Source of the DNA: Oxalobacteraceae bacterium UBA6704
Lineage (GTDB): Bacteria > Pseudomonadota > Gammaproteobacteria > Burkholderiales > Burkholderiaceae_D
Direction of reading: 5' to 3'
Assembly (NCBI GenBank): GCA_002454505.1
Contig: DKJA01000064.1
Coordinates: 1 to 22,177 of the forward strand
DNA length: 22,177 nt
Numbering within the stretch: position 1 is the first letter of the stretch; every line of letters starts with the position of its first letter. The notes beneath the pieces are model-generated. The model was given only the letters and a program-made list of their open reading frames with translations, searched no databases and was not told the DNA's origin. Shown in pieces: positions 1 through 13,716 of the stretch. A program made the position numbers and the translations under genes.

Positions 1-90
1 CCGATCGCCATGGAAGAAGGTCTGCGCTTTGCAATCCGCGAAGGCGGCCGTACCGTCGGCGCCGGCGTTGTTGCCAAGATCCTGGCCTAA
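1..90 (+). CDS. tuf: Elongation factor Tu, C-terminal end (partial)
   Basis: The first 29 codons plus TAA read PIAMEEGLRFAIREGG through VGAGVVAKILA. This is the well-known C-terminal beta-barrel end of EF-Tu, the GTPase that brings aminoacyl-tRNA to the ribosome. The gene enters the window from the left and is in frame from base 1, so its start and GTPase domain are not visible. The tRNA-Trp and secE genes follow on the same strand, the usual betaproteobacterial order. The paralogue (tufA or tufB) cannot be told from this fragment. Confidence 0.97.
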   Translation, partial: PIAMEEGLRFAIREGGRTVGAGVVAKILA

Positions 91-138
91 GCAGTTGCCA
101 CTGAATCCGGCCCAGGCAGTACGGGCCAACTAGTTCTG

Positions 139-159
139 GCGCCCAACTATGTTGGGTGC
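139..159 (+). other. Hairpin in the tuf to tRNA-Trp spacer
   Basis: A 9-bp stem with one G.T wobble (139-147 with 151-159, loop TAT) lies between tuf and the tRNA gene. A weaker 5-bp hairpin (GGCCC/GGGCC, 109-113 with 123-127) precedes it. No T-tract follows, so it is not a textbook terminator. The 3' arm overlaps the candidate extended -10 of the tRNA promoter. It may simply shape the 3' end of the tuf transcript. Confidence 0.4.
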
Positions 160-165
160 TAGAAT
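157..165 (+). promoter_or_regulatory. Candidate extended -10 promoter for tRNA-Trp/secE/nusG
   Basis: TGCTAGAAT fits the extended -10 pattern TGnTATAAT with one mismatch in the hexamer. No good -35 is seen at 17 bp (TGGCGC), which is common for extended -10 promoters. Transcription would begin near 172, giving a leader of about 20 nt before the mature tRNA. Read-through from tuf may also feed the genes downstream. Confidence 0.5.
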
Positions 166-191
166 AGCGGATTCACTGTTAAGTTTTACGT

Positions 192-267
192 AGGGGCGTA
201 GCTCAATTGGCAGAGCGTCGGTCTCCAAAACCGAAGGTTGGGGGTTCGAGGCCCTCCGCCCCTGCCA
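192..267 (+). tRNA. trpT: tRNA-Trp (anticodon CCA)
   Basis: This 76-nt cloverleaf starts AGGGGCG and ends CGCCCCT-GCCA, so the 3' CCA is encoded. The anticodon stem TCGGT/ACCGA (218-222 with 230-234) encloses loop CTCCAAA, with anticodon CCA at 225-227, which reads the UGG codon. The TTCGAG T-loop is present and the acceptor stem is fully paired. It lies between tuf and secE, 37 nt before the secE start, and is probably processed from a common transcript. Confidence 0.97.
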
Positions 268-304
268 CCGAATTCAGGTGCAGGGCACCGAAAGTAAACA
301 CAGA

Positions 305-688
305 ATGTCTAATCAATCCGTGCAAACCGTCAGCACGTCCGGCGATAAGCTGAAAGTCGTGTTGGCGGTGGTTGCGGCGATTGCGGGCGTCGTCGGGTTC
401 TTTTACCTGGCAGGTCAACCAACCCTGGTGCGGGCAGCTGCGCTTGTGGTTGGTTTGCTTATTTCCGTCGGCATTGCCTACACCTCCACCACCGGTCGCG
501 ATTTCATCAATTTTGCGAAAGAAGCCGTTCGCGAAACCAAGAAAGTCGTCTGGCCTACGCGCAAGGAAGCCACGCAGATCACGTTGCTGGTCTTCGGCTT
601 TGTCGTCGTCATGGCGATCTTCCTGTGGGGTACGGACAAGCTGCTCGAGTTCCTGTTGTACGACGTCATCCTGGGTTGGAAAAGATAA
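305..688 (+). CDS. secE: Preprotein translocase subunit SecE
   Basis: A 127-residue membrane protein, part of the SecYEG channel that exports unfolded proteins across the inner membrane. Three hydrophobic segments are visible (around residues 20-40, 46-64 and 95-120), as in the 127-residue E. coli SecE. The conserved amphipathic stretch before the last segment (FAKEAVRETKKVVWPTRKEA) is the family signature. I chose the ATG at 305 over an in-frame GTG at 278, which would add nine non-conserved residues and begin very close to the tRNA. The Shine-Dalgarno is weak. The TAA stop overlaps the nusG ATG by one base, so the two are translationally coupled. Confidence 0.95.
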   Translation: MSNQSVQTVSTSGDKLKVVLAVVAAIAGVVGFFYLAGQPTLVRAAALVVGLLISVGIAYTSTTGRDFINFAKEAVRETKKVVWPTRKEATQITLLVFGFVVVMAIFLWGTDKLLEFLLYDVILGWKR

Positions 689-1293
689 TGAGCGATAACG
701 TGCAAGACGAAGTGCCGGGCGAAGTCCCGGCACAAGACGCTCCTGTCAGCGTACCAGTCAGCAACAAGCGCTGGTACGTTGTGCATGCTTACTCCGGCAT
801 GGAAAAAAGTGTGCAGCGGGCGCTGACCGAGCGCGTCGAACGCGCCGGCATGCAGGAACAGTTCGGCCAGATCCTCGTTCCGACCGAAGAGGTCGTCGAA
901 GTGAAGAATGGCCAGAAGTCCGTCACCGAGCGTCGTTTCTTCCCCGGCTACGTGCTGGTGGAAATGGAAATGACGGATGAAACGTGGCACCTGGTCAAGA
1001 ACACCGCCAAGGTCACCGGTTTCATCGGCGGCAAGTCGAACAAGCCGACGCCGATCCCGGCGCGCGAGATCGACAAGATCATGACGCAGATGCAAGAGGG
1101 CGTCGAGAAGCCGCGGCCGAAAGTGCTGTACGAAGTGGGCGAGCAGGTCCGCATCAAGGATGGCCCGTTCACCGACTTCAACGGCAACGTCGAGGAAGTC
1201 AACTACGAGAAATCGAAAGTGCGCGTCTCGGTCACCATCTTCGGTCGCGCCACGCCAGTCGAGCTCGAATTCGGCCAGGTCGAAAAAGTATAA
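688..1293 (+). CDS. nusG: Transcription termination/antitermination protein NusG
   Basis: A 201-residue protein that binds RNA polymerase, suppresses pausing and links it to Rho or to the leading ribosome. The N-terminal NGN domain starts at KRWYVVHAYSGMEK (about residue 27) after an acidic, probably disordered extension. The C-terminal KOW domain covers the last 60 residues (VGEQVRIKDGPFTDFNGNVE). The ATG at 688 overlaps the secE stop; a longer reading from 625 would run inside secE and is not credible. Length is slightly above the 181 residues of E. coli because of the N-terminal extension. About 100 nt separate it from rplK. Confidence 0.97.
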   Translation: MSDNVQDEVPGEVPAQDAPVSVPVSNKRWYVVHAYSGMEKSVQRALTERVERAGMQEQFGQILVPTEEVVEVKNGQKSVTERRFFPGYVLVEMEMTDETWHLVKNTAKVTGFIGGKSNKPTPIPAREIDKIMTQMQEGVEKPRPKVLYEVGEQVRIKDGPFTDFNGNVEEVNYEKSKVRVSVTIFGRATPVELEFGQVEKV

Positions 1294-1330
1294 GTTTCAC
1301 CGCCAAACGGAGCGTCAATCCGTAAGAGGA

Positions 1331-1356
1331 GCCCTGCCAGTCAGTACCGGCGGGGC
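1331..1356 (+). promoter_or_regulatory. Leader hairpin before rplK
   Basis: GCCCTGCC (1331-1338) pairs with GGCGGGGC (1349-1356), 8 bp with one T.G wobble and a 10-nt loop, in the 97-nt gap between nusG and rplK. In E. coli the L11-L1 operon is repressed by L1 binding to a leader hairpin near the rplK start, so this position fits. I could not confirm the L1-binding bases, so the role is inference. No clear promoter was recognised in the gap. Confidence 0.4.
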
Positions 1357-1390
1357 GCTACTACTCAAATCCCAACGATAGGAAGCCATC

Positions 1391-1822
1391 ATGGCAAAGA
1401 AAATCATTGGCTTTATCAAGCTGCAAGTACCAGCTGGTAAGGCAAACCCATCCCCTCCGATTGGCCCGGCACTGGGTCAGCGCGGTCTGAACATCATGGA
1501 ATTCTGCAAGGCATTCAATGCGCAGACCCAGGGTATGGAACCAGGCATGCCGATCCCGGTCGTGATCACCGCGTTCGCCGACAAGTCCTTCACGTTCGTG
1601 ATGAAGACGCCACCGGCAACGTTCCTGATCAAGAAGCACTCCGGCGTGCAAAAAGGTTCGCCGAAGCCGCATACCGACAAAGTCGGCACGCTGACCCGCG
1701 CTCAAGCGGAAGAAATCGCTAAACTGAAGACCCCGGACCTGACCGCCGCCGACCTGGATGCTGCCGTGCGCACCATCGCCGGTTCCGCACGTTCGATGGG
1801 CATCACCGTCGAGGGCATCTGA
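1391..1822 (+). CDS. rplK: 50S ribosomal protein L11
   Basis: A 143-residue protein of the GTPase-associated centre of the large subunit, needed for stringent factor activation and factor binding. The N-terminal domain carries the family hallmark QVPAGKANPSPPIGPALGQ, and the C-terminal RNA-binding domain ends in RSMGITVEGI. Length matches the family (about 142). The start at 1391 follows an AGGAAG Shine-Dalgarno at a normal distance. The stop lies two bases before the rplA start, typical of the L11-L1 pair, which is usually autoregulated by L1. Confidence 0.98.
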   Translation: MAKKIIGFIKLQVPAGKANPSPPIGPALGQRGLNIMEFCKAFNAQTQGMEPGMPIPVVITAFADKSFTFVMKTPPATFLIKKHSGVQKGSPKPHTDKVGTLTRAQAEEIAKLKTPDLTAADLDAAVRTIAGSARSMGITVEGI

Positions 1823-1824
1823 TC

Positions 1825-2520
1825 ATGGCAAAACTGTCCAAACGCGCACAAGCCATCAAGGCTAAAGTAGACCGTACCAAAGTGTACGCCTTCGACAACG
1901 CTGTCACGCTGATCAAGGAACTGGCTACGGCCAAGTTCAACGAATCGATCGACGTGTCCGTCCAGCTGGGCGTGGATCCGAAGAAATCGGACCAGGTCGT
2001 TCGCGGTTCCGTCGTGCTGCCAGCAGGCACCGGCAAGACCGTTCGCGTCGCCGTCTTCGCTTCCGGCGAAAAGGCTGAAGCTGCCAAGGCAGCTGGCGCA
2101 GACGTGGTCGGCATGGAAGACCTGGCAGAACGCGTGAAGGCCGGCGACATGCCGTTCGACATCGTGATCGCCTCGCCTGACACGATGCGTATCGTCGGTA
2201 CCCTGGGCCAGATCCTGGGCCCACGCGGTCTGATGCCAAACCCGAAAGTCGGTACCGTGACGCCTGACGTCGCCACCGCCGTGAAGAACGCCAAAGCCGG
2301 CCAGGTCCAGTACCGCACCGACAAGGCAGGTATCATCCACGCAACGATCGGCCGTAAATCGTTCAGCGATGCAGATCTGAAGAGCAACCTGGTTGCCCTG
2401 ATCGACGCGCTGAACAAAGCCAAGCCAGCTTCGTCGAAAGGTGTGTACCTGCGCAAGGTCGCCCTGTCGTCGACGATGGGTGCAGGCGTGCGTGTTGACC
2501 ACGCCGGCCTGGCAGCCTAA
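1825..2520 (+). CDS. rplA: 50S ribosomal protein L1
   Basis: A 231-residue protein that forms the mobile L1 stalk beside the E site and, in most bacteria, represses the rplKA mRNA. The signature GPRGLMPNPKVGTVTPDVA is present at about residues 131-149, and the N-terminus MAKLSKRAQAIKAKVD is typical. Length equals the usual 229-235. It begins two bases after rplK stops, so coupling is expected. A 267-nt structured gap follows before rplJ. Confidence 0.98.
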   Translation: MAKLSKRAQAIKAKVDRTKVYAFDNAVTLIKELATAKFNESIDVSVQLGVDPKKSDQVVRGSVVLPAGTGKTVRVAVFASGEKAEAAKAAGADVVGMEDLAERVKAGDMPFDIVIASPDTMRIVGTLGQILGPRGLMPNPKVGTVTPDVATAVKNAKAGQVQYRTDKAGIIHATIGRKSFSDADLKSNLVALIDALNKAKPASSKGVYLRKVALSSTMGAGVRVDHAGLAA

Positions 2521-2534
2521 GTAAAGAATCAAGT

Positions 2535-2561
2535 CCCGGCGCGCAGCGATGCGCTGCCGGG
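2535..2561 (+). other. GC-rich hairpin downstream of rplA
   Basis: CCCGGC (2535-2540) pairs with GCCGGG (2556-2561). Inside it either GCGC/GCGC or the alternative GCAGCG/CGCTGC (2543-2548 with 2552-2557) can form. It lies just after the rplA stop and has no T-tract, so it may protect the 3' end or slow polymerase rather than terminate. Confidence 0.45.
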
Positions 2562-2573
2562 CACATCTTTGGG

Positions 2574-2599
2574 CTGGCCGGTTCGCAAGAGCCGGCCAG
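2574..2599 (+). other. Stable hairpin with GNRA tetraloop between rplA and rplJ
   Basis: CTGGCCGG (2574-2581) pairs perfectly with CCGGCCAG (2592-2599). Three more pairs (TTC with GAG, one wobble) close a GCAA tetraloop. The 11-bp stem has no T-run after it, so it is not an intrinsic terminator. It sits directly upstream of the L10-leader-like stem and may insulate the leader fold or act as a processing site. Confidence 0.55.
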
Positions 2600-2611
2600 G
2601 CCTTCAAAGAC

Positions 2612-2781
2612 CGTTGGGCCCGATGCAGCAGGCAGGCGGAAGGTTAATAGCAAGGGCGCAAGCCGGCGCTCCCAACGCAGATGGTGTACCCGATCAAGTT
2701 TCGTAGTCCATTGGACTCCTAAACCTCGGACGCCGTTGTTCGAACCGATGTGCGGCATTTGCTGCCCATCATTTAAGGAGG
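2612..2781 (+). promoter_or_regulatory. Ribosomal protein L10 leader (rplJL autoregulation)
   Basis: CGTTGGG (2612-2618) pairs with CCCAACG (2671-2677). The stem encloses a region containing the inner hairpin GGGCGC...GCGCTCC (about 2654-2672). It is followed by CAGATGG, by a second hairpin AGTCC-ATT-GGACT (2705-2717), and then by the rplJ ribosome binding site. In E. coli and many other bacteria the L10-(L7/L12) complex binds a leader of this kind before rplJ and represses its translation. Position, long-range stem and conserved-looking CAACGCAGATGG agree with that family. The exact kink-turn bases are not proven here. Confidence 0.7.
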
Positions 2782-2787
2782 TTGACC

Positions 2788-3330
2788 GTGGGTCTCAATC
2801 TGAATGACAAAAAGGCCGTCGTCGCCGAAGTTTCCGCAAAAGTAGCATCTGCGCAAACGATCGTCGTGGCCGAGTACCGTGGCATCCAGGTTGCTCACTT
2901 GACGCAACTTCGTGCCAAAGCGCGTGCCCAGGGTGTGTACCTGCGTGTTCTGAAGAACACGCTGGCTCGCCGCTCTGTGGAAGGTACGCAGTTCGCCAAC
3001 CTGGCTGATGCAATGACCGGCCCGCTGATCTACTCGATCTCGGACGACGCCGTGGCTGCAGCGAAAGTCATCAACGACTTCGCCAAAACCAACGACAAAC
3101 TGGTCATCAAGGCAGGTAACTTTGCAGGCAAGCAGCTCGACGTAGCTGGCGTGTCGGCACTGGCGAGCATCCCGAGCCGTGAAGTCCTGCTGGCCCAGCT
3201 GGCTGGCGTCTGGCTGGCTCCGGTTGCAGGCTTTGCACGTGGTCTGGCCGCTCTGGCCGAGAAAAACGGCGGTGGCGCCGAAGCCCCAGCGGCTGACGCC
3301 CCTGCGGCTGAAGAAGCCCCGGCTGCTTAA
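2788..3330 (+). CDS. rplJ: 50S ribosomal protein L10
   Basis: A 180-residue stalk base protein that anchors the L7/L12 dimers and, with them, represses its own mRNA. The N-terminal part (LNLNDKKAVVAEVSAKVASA) and the RNA-binding core (VAEYRGIQVAHLTQLRAKAR, LRVLKNTLARRSVEGT) are typical. I chose the GTG at 2788 because a perfect AAGGAGG (2775-2781) lies six bases upstream; the TTG at 2782 would abut that site. It ends in an alanine/proline/glutamate-rich tail (about the last 20 residues), so it is longer than the 165 residues of E. coli. rplL follows after 75 nt. Confidence 0.97.
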   Translation: MGLNLNDKKAVVAEVSAKVASAQTIVVAEYRGIQVAHLTQLRAKARAQGVYLRVLKNTLARRSVEGTQFANLADAMTGPLIYSISDDAVAAAKVINDFAKTNDKLVIKAGNFAGKQLDVAGVSALASIPSREVLLAQLAGVWLAPVAGFARGLAALAEKNGGGAEAPAADAPAAEEAPAA

Positions 3331-3405
3331 CAGCATTTGCTGCGCAGCCCGTTTTTCGAGTCAAGTAATCAATCTGTAAGCATACAAATTAATTAGGAGT
3401 TTCAA

Positions 3406-3780
3406 ATGGCAATTAGCAAAGAAGATATCCTGGAAGCCGTTGGCAACCTGACCGTCCTGGAACTGAACGACCTGGTCAAAGCTTTCGAAGAAAAATTCGG
3501 CGTGTCGGCAGCTGCCCTGTCGGCCGCTCCTGCAGCTGGCGGCGGCGGTGCTGCTGCTGCTGAAGAGCAGACCGAATTCAACCTGGTGCTGACCGAAATC
3601 GGCGCGAACAAAGTCGGCGTCATCAAGGCTGTTCGTGAAATCACCGGTCTGGGCCTGAAAGAAGCCAAAGACGTCGTCGACGGCGCACCGAAAACGGTGA
3701 AAGAAGCCCTGTCGAAAGCTGACGCTGAAGCCGGCAAGAAAAAGCTGGAAGAAGCTGGCGCCAAGGCCGACCTGAAGTAA
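3406..3780 (+). CDS. rplL: 50S ribosomal protein L7/L12
   Basis: A 124-residue acidic stalk protein, present in several copies per ribosome, that recruits and stimulates translation GTPases. The N-terminal dimerisation helix (KEDILEAVGNLTVLELNDLVKAFEE) is followed by an Ala/Gly-rich hinge (residues about 34-52) and the C-terminal globular domain with GLKEAKDVVDGAPK. Length matches the family (120-125). A strong TTAGGAG site precedes the ATG, in line with the need for excess over L10. The 359-nt gap after it holds a processing or attenuation hairpin. Confidence 0.98.
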   Translation: MAISKEDILEAVGNLTVLELNDLVKAFEEKFGVSAAALSAAPAAGGGGAAAAEEQTEFNLVLTEIGANKVGVIKAVREITGLGLKEAKDVVDGAPKTVKEALSKADAEAGKKKLEEAGAKADLK

Positions 3781-3813
3781 TCGTATCATCGGCGCCAGCT
3801 TTCTTTAGCGCCT

Positions 3814-3865
3814 GAGCCAAAGCTACGGACTTCCTTCTGAAAAGAGGGAGGTCCGGCTTTGGCTC
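3814..3865 (+). promoter_or_regulatory. rplL-rpoB hairpin: attenuator or RNase III site
   Basis: GAGCCAAAGC (3814-3823) pairs perfectly with GCTTTGGCTC (3856-3865). Inside, GGACTTCC (3827-3834) pairs with GGAGGTCC (3847-3854) with one wobble. This gives about 18 bp in two blocks and an AG-rich apical loop. The sequence CTCCTTTGTC follows, only a weak T-tract. In E. coli the rplL-rpoB gap contains a partial terminator and an RNase III cut site that set the ribosomal protein to polymerase ratio. The same place and double-stranded length suggest the same role here. The rest of the 3781-4139 gap holds the tandem repeat and a weak promoter candidate. Confidence 0.7.
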
Positions 3866-3944
3866 CTTTGTCGTCTCTATCGTATTCAGCCTCATACGAT
3901 TCCGCGGTACCCTGTTTCATTCGGTGCCGTTGCAGCAGTTTCAG

Positions 3945-3992
3945 GCAACACCGGTTTCATGCAACACCAGTTTCCAGCAGCACCAGTATCTG
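3945..3992 (+). repeat. Three tandem 16-nt imperfect repeats before rpoB
   Basis: Three head-to-tail units are seen: GCAACACCGGTTTCAT (3945-3960), GCAACACCAGTTTCCA (3961-3976) and GCAGCACCAGTATCTG (3977-3992). Units 1 and 2 differ at three positions; unit 3 is more diverged. Degenerate partial copies precede them (GCAGCAGTTTCAG at 3932-3944, CCTGTTTCAT at 3911-3920). The array is non-coding and lies between the hairpin and rpoB. It could be replication slippage, spacing or a binding site; function unknown. Confidence 0.7.
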
Positions 3993-4053
3993 TATCAAGC
4001 CCATCTGAATTGCCCGGCGCGAGATGGTAGTGCCTTGAGGTTTCGCCTGTCGT

Positions 4054-4080
4054 TTGCCTGTCTGCTTTCTGAACTATAAC
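4054..4080 (+). promoter_or_regulatory. Weak candidate promoter for rpoBC
   Basis: TTGCCT (4054-4059) and TATAAC (4075-4080) are separated by 15 bp, or by 16 if TTTGCC is used. Both hexamers resemble the sigma-70 consensus but the spacing is short. E. coli has a weak internal promoter in the same gap. Offered as a possibility only. Confidence 0.3.
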
Positions 4081-4139
4081 GCAAGCATACAAGCCGAAAC
4101 CTGAATTTTCTACCCTTTCCTGTCACTCACGGAGTGTCC

Positions 4140-8249
<4,110 letters not shown>

Positions 8250-8259
8250 TCACCACACA

Positions 8260-8285
8260 GCCCGGCTGCCACGAGGTGGCCGGGC
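8260..8285 (+). other. Hairpin between rpoB and rpoC
   Basis: GCCCGG (8260-8265) pairs with CCGGGC (8280-8285), and CCAC with GTGG inside, leaving three unpaired bases on the left and a GAG loop. No T-tract follows, and rpoC must be transcribed with rpoB, so it is probably a stabiliser or pause element. Confidence 0.5.
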
Positions 8286-8319
8286 AAGTTCAAGAATTCA
8301 TCACTACCTGGAGTGATAC

Positions 8320-12561
<4,242 letters not shown>

Positions 12562-12569
12562 GCTTGCAC

Positions 12570-12591
12570 TTTCAGGCCTTGCGGCCTGAAA
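12570..12591 (+). terminator. First hairpin after rpoC
   Basis: TTTCAGGCC (12570-12578) pairs perfectly with GGCCTGAAA (12583-12591) around a TTGC loop, eight bases after the rpoC stop. No T-run follows; it probably works with the next hairpin. Confidence 0.6.
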
Positions 12592-12594
12592 CCA

Positions 12595-12624
12595 GAAACG
12601 GCACCTTCGGGTGCCGTTTCTTTT
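12595..12624 (+). terminator. Intrinsic terminator of the rpoBC operon
   Basis: GAAACGGCACC (12595-12605) pairs perfectly with GGTGCCGTTTC (12610-12620) around the very stable TTCG tetraloop, followed by TTTT (12621-12624). This is a classical Rho-independent terminator and ends the tuf-rpoC block. Confidence 0.93.
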
Positions 12625-12653
12625 CGTCCAATGATTAATTTTTCGACTCTATC

Positions 12654-12670
12654 ACGTGCAGTCGGCACGT
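12654..12670. promoter_or_regulatory. Inverted repeat upstream of the exported protein gene
   Basis: ACGTGC (12654-12659) and GCACGT (12665-12670) form perfect 6-bp arms around AGTCG. It lies in the 143-nt gap between the rpoC terminator and the start at 12768. The symmetry suits a dimeric regulator, but one such repeat can occur by chance. No firm promoter was recognised in the gap. Confidence 0.3.
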
Positions 12671-12767
12671 CAAATGATGCCGCGTACCTGTGCACACTTG
12701 CGTTCGCTCAGGCAGGACATTCCAGCATCCGCTTAGCATCAGGACAGGGTTTGCTACGGGTCCCGGC

Positions 12768-13142
12768 ATGACATTTCCTGCACACTGCATCTTCATTACC
12801 CTGGCGGGCATGCTCGCCGCAACCTCCGTCGCCGCCGACTGGCACTGGCAGCCGCGCAAGCTGGCGGGCGATTACACGATCTATAGCGGTTCGCTGGCCG
12901 ACATGGCCCCGCGGACGGTAACAGACCAGAAGCTCGCGATCAGTGTGCGGGGCAAGGCAGCGCAGGATATCTTCAACGCGATCGGGCCGGACATCAAAAC
13001 CTGCGGCTGGGAGGAGGGCTTGCAGATACGCCAGCGCGCCGACGGCAACGTGTCCTGCACACGCACGCGGCAGGGCGAGTACTCGTGTCACTTTGGCTTT
13101 GATCTGCGTACCGGTGACAGCATCCCGGGAGTCGTCTGCTGA
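12768..13142 (+). CDS. Small exported protein with four cysteines, unknown function
   Basis: A 124-residue protein I cannot name. Residues 1-23 form a signal peptide with a hydrophobic core (IFITLAGMLAATSVAA) and likely cleavage between A23 and D24, so the protein is probably periplasmic or secreted. The mature part has four cysteines (C79, C97, C107 and the final residue C124), suggesting two disulfide bonds. The C-terminal stretch YSCHFGFDLRTGDSIPGVVC looks like a conserved core. The ATG at 12768 is chosen because the longer reading from 12690 hides the signal peptide. Its Shine-Dalgarno is poor. It converges on the GFA gene with 24 nt between stops. Confidence 0.7.
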   Translation: MTFPAHCIFITLAGMLAATSVAADWHWQPRKLAGDYTIYSGSLADMAPRTVTDQKLAISVRGKAAQDIFNAIGPDIKTCGWEEGLQIRQRADGNVSCTRTRQGEYSCHFGFDLRTGDSIPGVVC

Positions 13143-13166
13143 GATTGGCCGTGGACGTACGCCGGC

Positions 13167-13565
13167 CTACAAATACCCCGTCACCGCCGGCGGCTTGGTC
13201 CACTGGTCGTGCCGGCCGTCGAGATAGCGCACCGGCGCGGTGGCCAGTTCGGCGTCGGAGACCCCATCCAGCGCGCCCACATTGATGGCCACGAATTCGC
13301 CGCGCGATGGCGACTCGCCCAGCACGAAAGGCTGCACGCCGCAGTGCCGGCAGAAGCGGTGTTTTTCCACGTGGCGGCCGAACGTGTATTCGTCCAGCGC
13401 ATCCTCGCCGGCCAGCAGATGAAAGTTCGCCGGCTGCACCAGCGCGCCCCACCAGCGCTTCTTCATGCACAGCGAACAGTTGCAGCGGATCGTGCCGTCG
13501 GCCAGGTCGAACTCGGCCGTGAAGCGCACCGCGCCGCAGTGGCAGCTGCCGTGATAAGTCGTCAT
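13167..13565 (-). CDS. GFA-family zinc protein (formaldehyde-activating enzyme-like)
   Basis: A 132-residue protein of the GFA/CENP-V family, a small zinc-binding beta-fold named after glutathione-dependent formaldehyde-activating enzyme. The cysteine pattern is complete: C8-H-C10, C28-N-C30-S-L-C33 and C72-R-H-C75, typical of two zinc sites. Most members have no proven substrate, so catalysis of S-hydroxymethylglutathione formation should not be assumed. The start at 13565 is chosen because AGGGAG lies six bases upstream; an upstream in-frame ATG (13622) adds 19 non-conserved residues. It is divergent from the winged-helix regulator at 13717, with a 151-nt shared control region. Confidence 0.9.
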   Translation of the reverse strand: MTTYHGSCHCGAVRFTAEFDLADGTIRCNCSLCMKKRWWGALVQPANFHLLAGEDALDEYTFGRHVEKHRFCRHCGVQPFVLGESPSRGEFVAINVGALDGVSDAELATAPVRYLDGRHDQWTKPPAVTGYL

Positions 13566-13628
13566 GCCGTACTCCCTTGCAAAGTGCCTGGCCACGCATG
13601 GACGACGGTCGCCATTGGGCACGGAGGA

Positions 13629-13643
13629 AATGATCGGATCATT
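13629..13643. promoter_or_regulatory. Candidate operator in the divergent GFA/regulator gap
   Basis: AATGATCGGATCATT is a perfect palindrome with 6-bp arms around CGG. The related string ATGATCGCATC occurs again at 13717-13727, over the start codon of the regulator gene. Two copies of ATGATCGnATC flanking the gap fit autoregulation by the winged-helix protein. This is inference. Confidence 0.4.
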
Positions 13644-13700
13644 GTAGCCTCAGCCGGGCACCGGTTGCGGCTTATCGGGATGCCAACGCTCTGACCATCA

Positions 13701-13709
13701 TGCTAAGAT
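13701..13709 (+). promoter_or_regulatory. Candidate extended -10 giving a leaderless regulator mRNA
   Basis: TGCTAAGAT matches TGnTATAAT with two hexamer mismatches. The ATG at 13717 lies seven bases after its end, just where transcription would start. No Shine-Dalgarno is present before that ATG. A leaderless mRNA would explain both facts. Confidence 0.4.
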
Positions 13710-13716
13710 TTGGTCC

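Noticed and set aside
3945..3992. Tandem units considered as a CRISPR fragment
   Set aside because: The 16-nt units are directly adjacent without spacers, imperfect, and no cas gene is present.
13147..13167. Weak hairpin GGCCG/CGGCC between the converging exported-protein and GFA genes
   Set aside because: Only 5 bp with an 11-nt loop and no T-tract; not enough to call a terminator.
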